From assembly GCA_947499955.1 (NCBI GenBank), contig CANMQI010000002.1, positions 310,001 through 374,000 on the forward strand: a stretch of DNA of 64,000 bases, given 5' to 3'. Shown here piece after piece: positions 62,263-64,000 of the stretch. Both the position numbers and the translations under genes were made by a program. The notes under the pieces are model-generated. The model was not told the DNA's origin. It did no database searches and saw only the letters and a list, made by a program, of their open reading frames with translations. This DNA comes from an uncultured Granulosicoccus sp. Lineage in GTDB: Bacteria > Pseudomonadota > Gammaproteobacteria > Granulosicoccales > Granulosicoccaceae. How positions within the stretch are numbered: position 1 is the stretch's first letter; every line of letters starts with the position of its first letter.

Positions 62263-64000
62263 ATGTCTGTACTTCCGGAATTCGAAAACCATGCCGAGCA
62301 GACGGTCAAGATGACCACCTGCTACATGTGCGCCTGCCGTTGCGGCATCAAGGTCACGATGGAGGGTAACGAGATACGCTTCATCCAGGGCAACCCCGAT
62401 CACCCCGTCAACAAGGGGGTGCTGTGTGCCAAGGGCAATGCCGGCATCATGAAGCAGAAGTCACCGGCCAAGCTGACCCAGCCGCTGGTGAGAAAGGCTG
62501 GAACGGCAAGGGGGGACGGAGAATTCGAACCCATTTCCTGGGACAAGGCACTGGGGCTGCTGACTGAGCGGCTGCGCAAGATCCGGGCGACCGACCCCAA
62601 ACGGCTGGCGTTCTTCACGGGGCGTGACCAGATGCAGGCCCTCACCGGATTCTGGGCATCCCAGTTCGGCACCATCAACTGGGCGGCCCATGGGGGCTTC
62701 TGCTCGGTGAACATGGCCGCCGGCGGGCTGTACATGACCGGACAATCCTTCTGGGAGTTCGGTGACCCCGACTGGGACCATGCCAAGTACTTCATGCTGT
62801 GGGGGGTGGCCGAAGATCACGCCTCCAACCCGATCAAGATCGGTCTGGAAAAACTCAAGCGTCGTGGCGCCCGGTTCGTTGCCATCAACCCGGTACGTAC
62901 AGGCTATCAGGCCATTGCCGATGAATGGATCGGCATTCGCCCGGGCACCGATGGTCTGCTGGCCCTGTCCTTCGCCCATGTACTGCTGAAGAACGAGCAG
63001 TTCGACTGGGAATTCCTGACACGCTACACCAATGCCACGCAGCTGATCATCGACGCGCCGGGTACCTCGCAGCACGGCTTGCTGTTACGGGACGAGGCAG
63101 GCGAATTGCAGGTCTGGAACCAGACGAGCGACAACGTGGCCTCCTGGACCGAGTCCAGCCACGAGAACGATGTGGAAGCGGCTCTGTTTGGAGAATACAC
63201 CACCGCCGACGGTGTCCGCGTCAAGACGGTGATGACGCAACTGGCCGAGAAGTACCTGAGCGAGGATTATGCACCTGAGAAAGTGGCGGCAACGGTGGGC
63301 GTGGATGCCGAGACCATCGAACGGCTGGCGCTGGAAATGGCGCACGTGGCCTTCCAGGAAACCATCACCATCGACACGCCATGGACCGACTGGACCGGGC
63401 GGCACCACGAGAAATTCATCGGGCGGCCGGTAGCCATGCATGCCATGCGCGGCATCTCGGCACACTCCAACGGCTTTCAGACCTGTCGCGCCATTCATCT
63501 TCTGCAAGTACTGCTCGGTGCGGTGGATTGTCCCGGTTCGCATCTGGCCAAACCACCGTTTCCCAAGCATATTGCCCCCCCCATCAAGCCTGCCAGAGCC
63601 ATGGCACCGGATACGCCCCTGTCCTCGCCTCCGCTGGGCTTTCCGATGGGCCCCGAAGATCTGGTTGTGGATGCCAATGGCGAGCCGCTGCGGATCGACA
63701 AGGCCTATTCCTGGGAAGCGCCGATTGCCAATCATGGCATGATGCACATGGTGATCAACAACGCGGTCAAGGGCGATCCCTATCCGATCGATACGCTGAT
63801 CCTGTTCATGGCCAACATGTCCTGGAATTCGAGCATGAACACGGCCGAAGTACAGGACATGCTGCGCGAGAAGGATGAATACGGTGACTACAAGCTGCCG
63901 TTCATCGTGACCAGTGATGCCTTTCATTCCGAGATGGTCAATTTTTCCGATCTGGTGTTGCCCGACACGACCTACCTGGAACGCTTCGATACCATCTCCA
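62263..64000 (+). CDS. soeA: SoeA-like molybdopterin oxidoreductase, 3' partial
   Basis: Catalytic subunit of a cytoplasmic, membrane-attached sulfite dehydrogenase (SoeABC type) that oxidises sulfite to sulfate and passes electrons to the quinone pool. The first 579 codons are in the window and the gene runs off the right edge. The 4Fe-4S ligands are Cys20, Cys23 and Cys27 in TTCYMCACRCG, and Cys55 in NKGVLCAKG. The molybdenum-cofactor regions include AFFTGRDQMQA, AAHGGFCSVNMAAGGLYM and AHSNGFQTCRA, which match the SoeA branch. No Tat signal is visible, as expected for this cytoplasmic type. Start at ATG 62263; the upstream 196 bases hold no other gene. Electron-carrier subunits presumably follow. 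Confidence 0.9.
   Translation, partial: MSVLPEFENHAEQTVKMTTCYMCACRCGIKVTMEGNEIRFIQGNPDHPVNKGVLCAKGNAGIMKQKSPAKLTQPLVRKAGTARGDGEFEPISWDKALGLLTERLRKIRATDPKRLAFFTGRDQMQALTGFWASQFGTINWAAHGGFCSVNMAAGGLYMTGQSFWEFGDPDWDHAKYFMLWGVAEDHASNPIKIGLEKLKRRGARFVAINPVRTGYQAIADEWIGIRPGTDGLLALSFAHVLLKNEQFDWEFLTRYTNATQLIIDAPGTSQHGLLLRDEAGELQVWNQTSDNVASWTESSHENDVEAALFGEYTTADGVRVKTVMTQLAEKYLSEDYAPEKVAATVGVDAETIERLALEMAHVAFQETITIDTPWTDWTGRHHEKFIGRPVAMHAMRGISAHSNGFQTCRAIHLLQVLLGAVDCPGSHLAKPPFPKHIAPPIKPARAMAPDTPLSSPPLGFPMGPEDLVVDANGEPLRIDKAYSWEAPIANHGMMHMVINNAVKGDPYPIDTLILFMANMSWNSSMNTAEVQDMLREKDEYGDYKLPFIVTSDAFHSEMVNFSDLVLPDTTYLERFDTIS

Overview
The window is a stretch of chromosome from a free-living, aerobic, probably marine gammaproteobacterium. 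The gene orders rsmD/ftsY-ftsE-ftsX-rpoH, coaD-ferredoxin and rpsU/tsaD, a cytochrome aa3 oxidase cluster with DUF2909 and SURF1, a sodium-type NADH:quinone reductase, a PL17 oligoalginate lyase and a SoeA-type sulfite dehydrogenase all point that way. A Granulosicoccaceae/Chromatiales-like organism is plausible but cannot be proved from this sequence. Coding density is high, and most genes sit in short operons with overlapping stop and start codons. I see no rRNA, tRNA, CRISPR, phage or insertion sequence.

Layout. 0-11 kb: the end of a class A penicillin-binding protein gene, a 400-base gap with a possible gene remnant, a class V aminotransferase, then hemE, gltD, yqeY and rpsU on the minus strand; tsaD, plsY, a BioC-like methyltransferase and a DUF2244 gene follow. 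11-19 kb: the cytochrome c oxidase cluster (coxB with a fused cytochrome c domain, coxA, a small membrane protein, ctaG, coxC, DUF2909, SURF1, a thioredoxin-like assembly protein, ctaB), with no ctaA. 19-24 kb: a Ca/Na antiporter with nhaR, a two-component system and an OsmC protein. 24-30 kb: rpoH with a perfect CIRCE operator, ftsX-ftsE-ftsY, rsmD, coaD, a ferredoxin and a gamma-glutamylcyclotransferase-like gene. 30-40 kb: a Kef-type antiporter, then a divergent nqrABCDEF operon ending in a CBS-domain gene and facing a pentahaem cytochrome c gene across overlapping promoters. 40-46.5 kb: PL17 alginate lyase, a DksA-like protein without a zinc finger, a Bcr/CflA transporter and an arsenate resistance module (arsR, GAPDH, arsJ). 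46.5-51 kb: mutM coupled to a Gld-like ABC operon. 51-59 kb: fatty-acid desaturase, rpmB-rpmG, folB, a MidA-like methyltransferase, uppP, small envelope genes, a VanZ-like gene, cca and a lipoprotein aminopeptidase. 59-64 kb: a cobalamin riboswitch in front of a small orphan gene, an NDUFA9-like oxidoreductase, a TauE/SafE transporter and the start of soeA.

How the genes work together: respiration dominates. The NQR-like complex would feed electrons from NADH, the oxidase consumes them, and the SoeA-type dehydrogenase would add electrons from sulfite. The most unusual points are (1) an NqrB that lacks the whole segment holding the covalent FMN threonine, next to a divergent five-haem cytochrome; (2) a perfect CIRCE operator over the rpoH promoter; and (3) a cobalamin riboswitch whose only same-strand target is an unrecognised 100-residue protein, with a second near-copy of the B12 box acting as a ribosome binding site.
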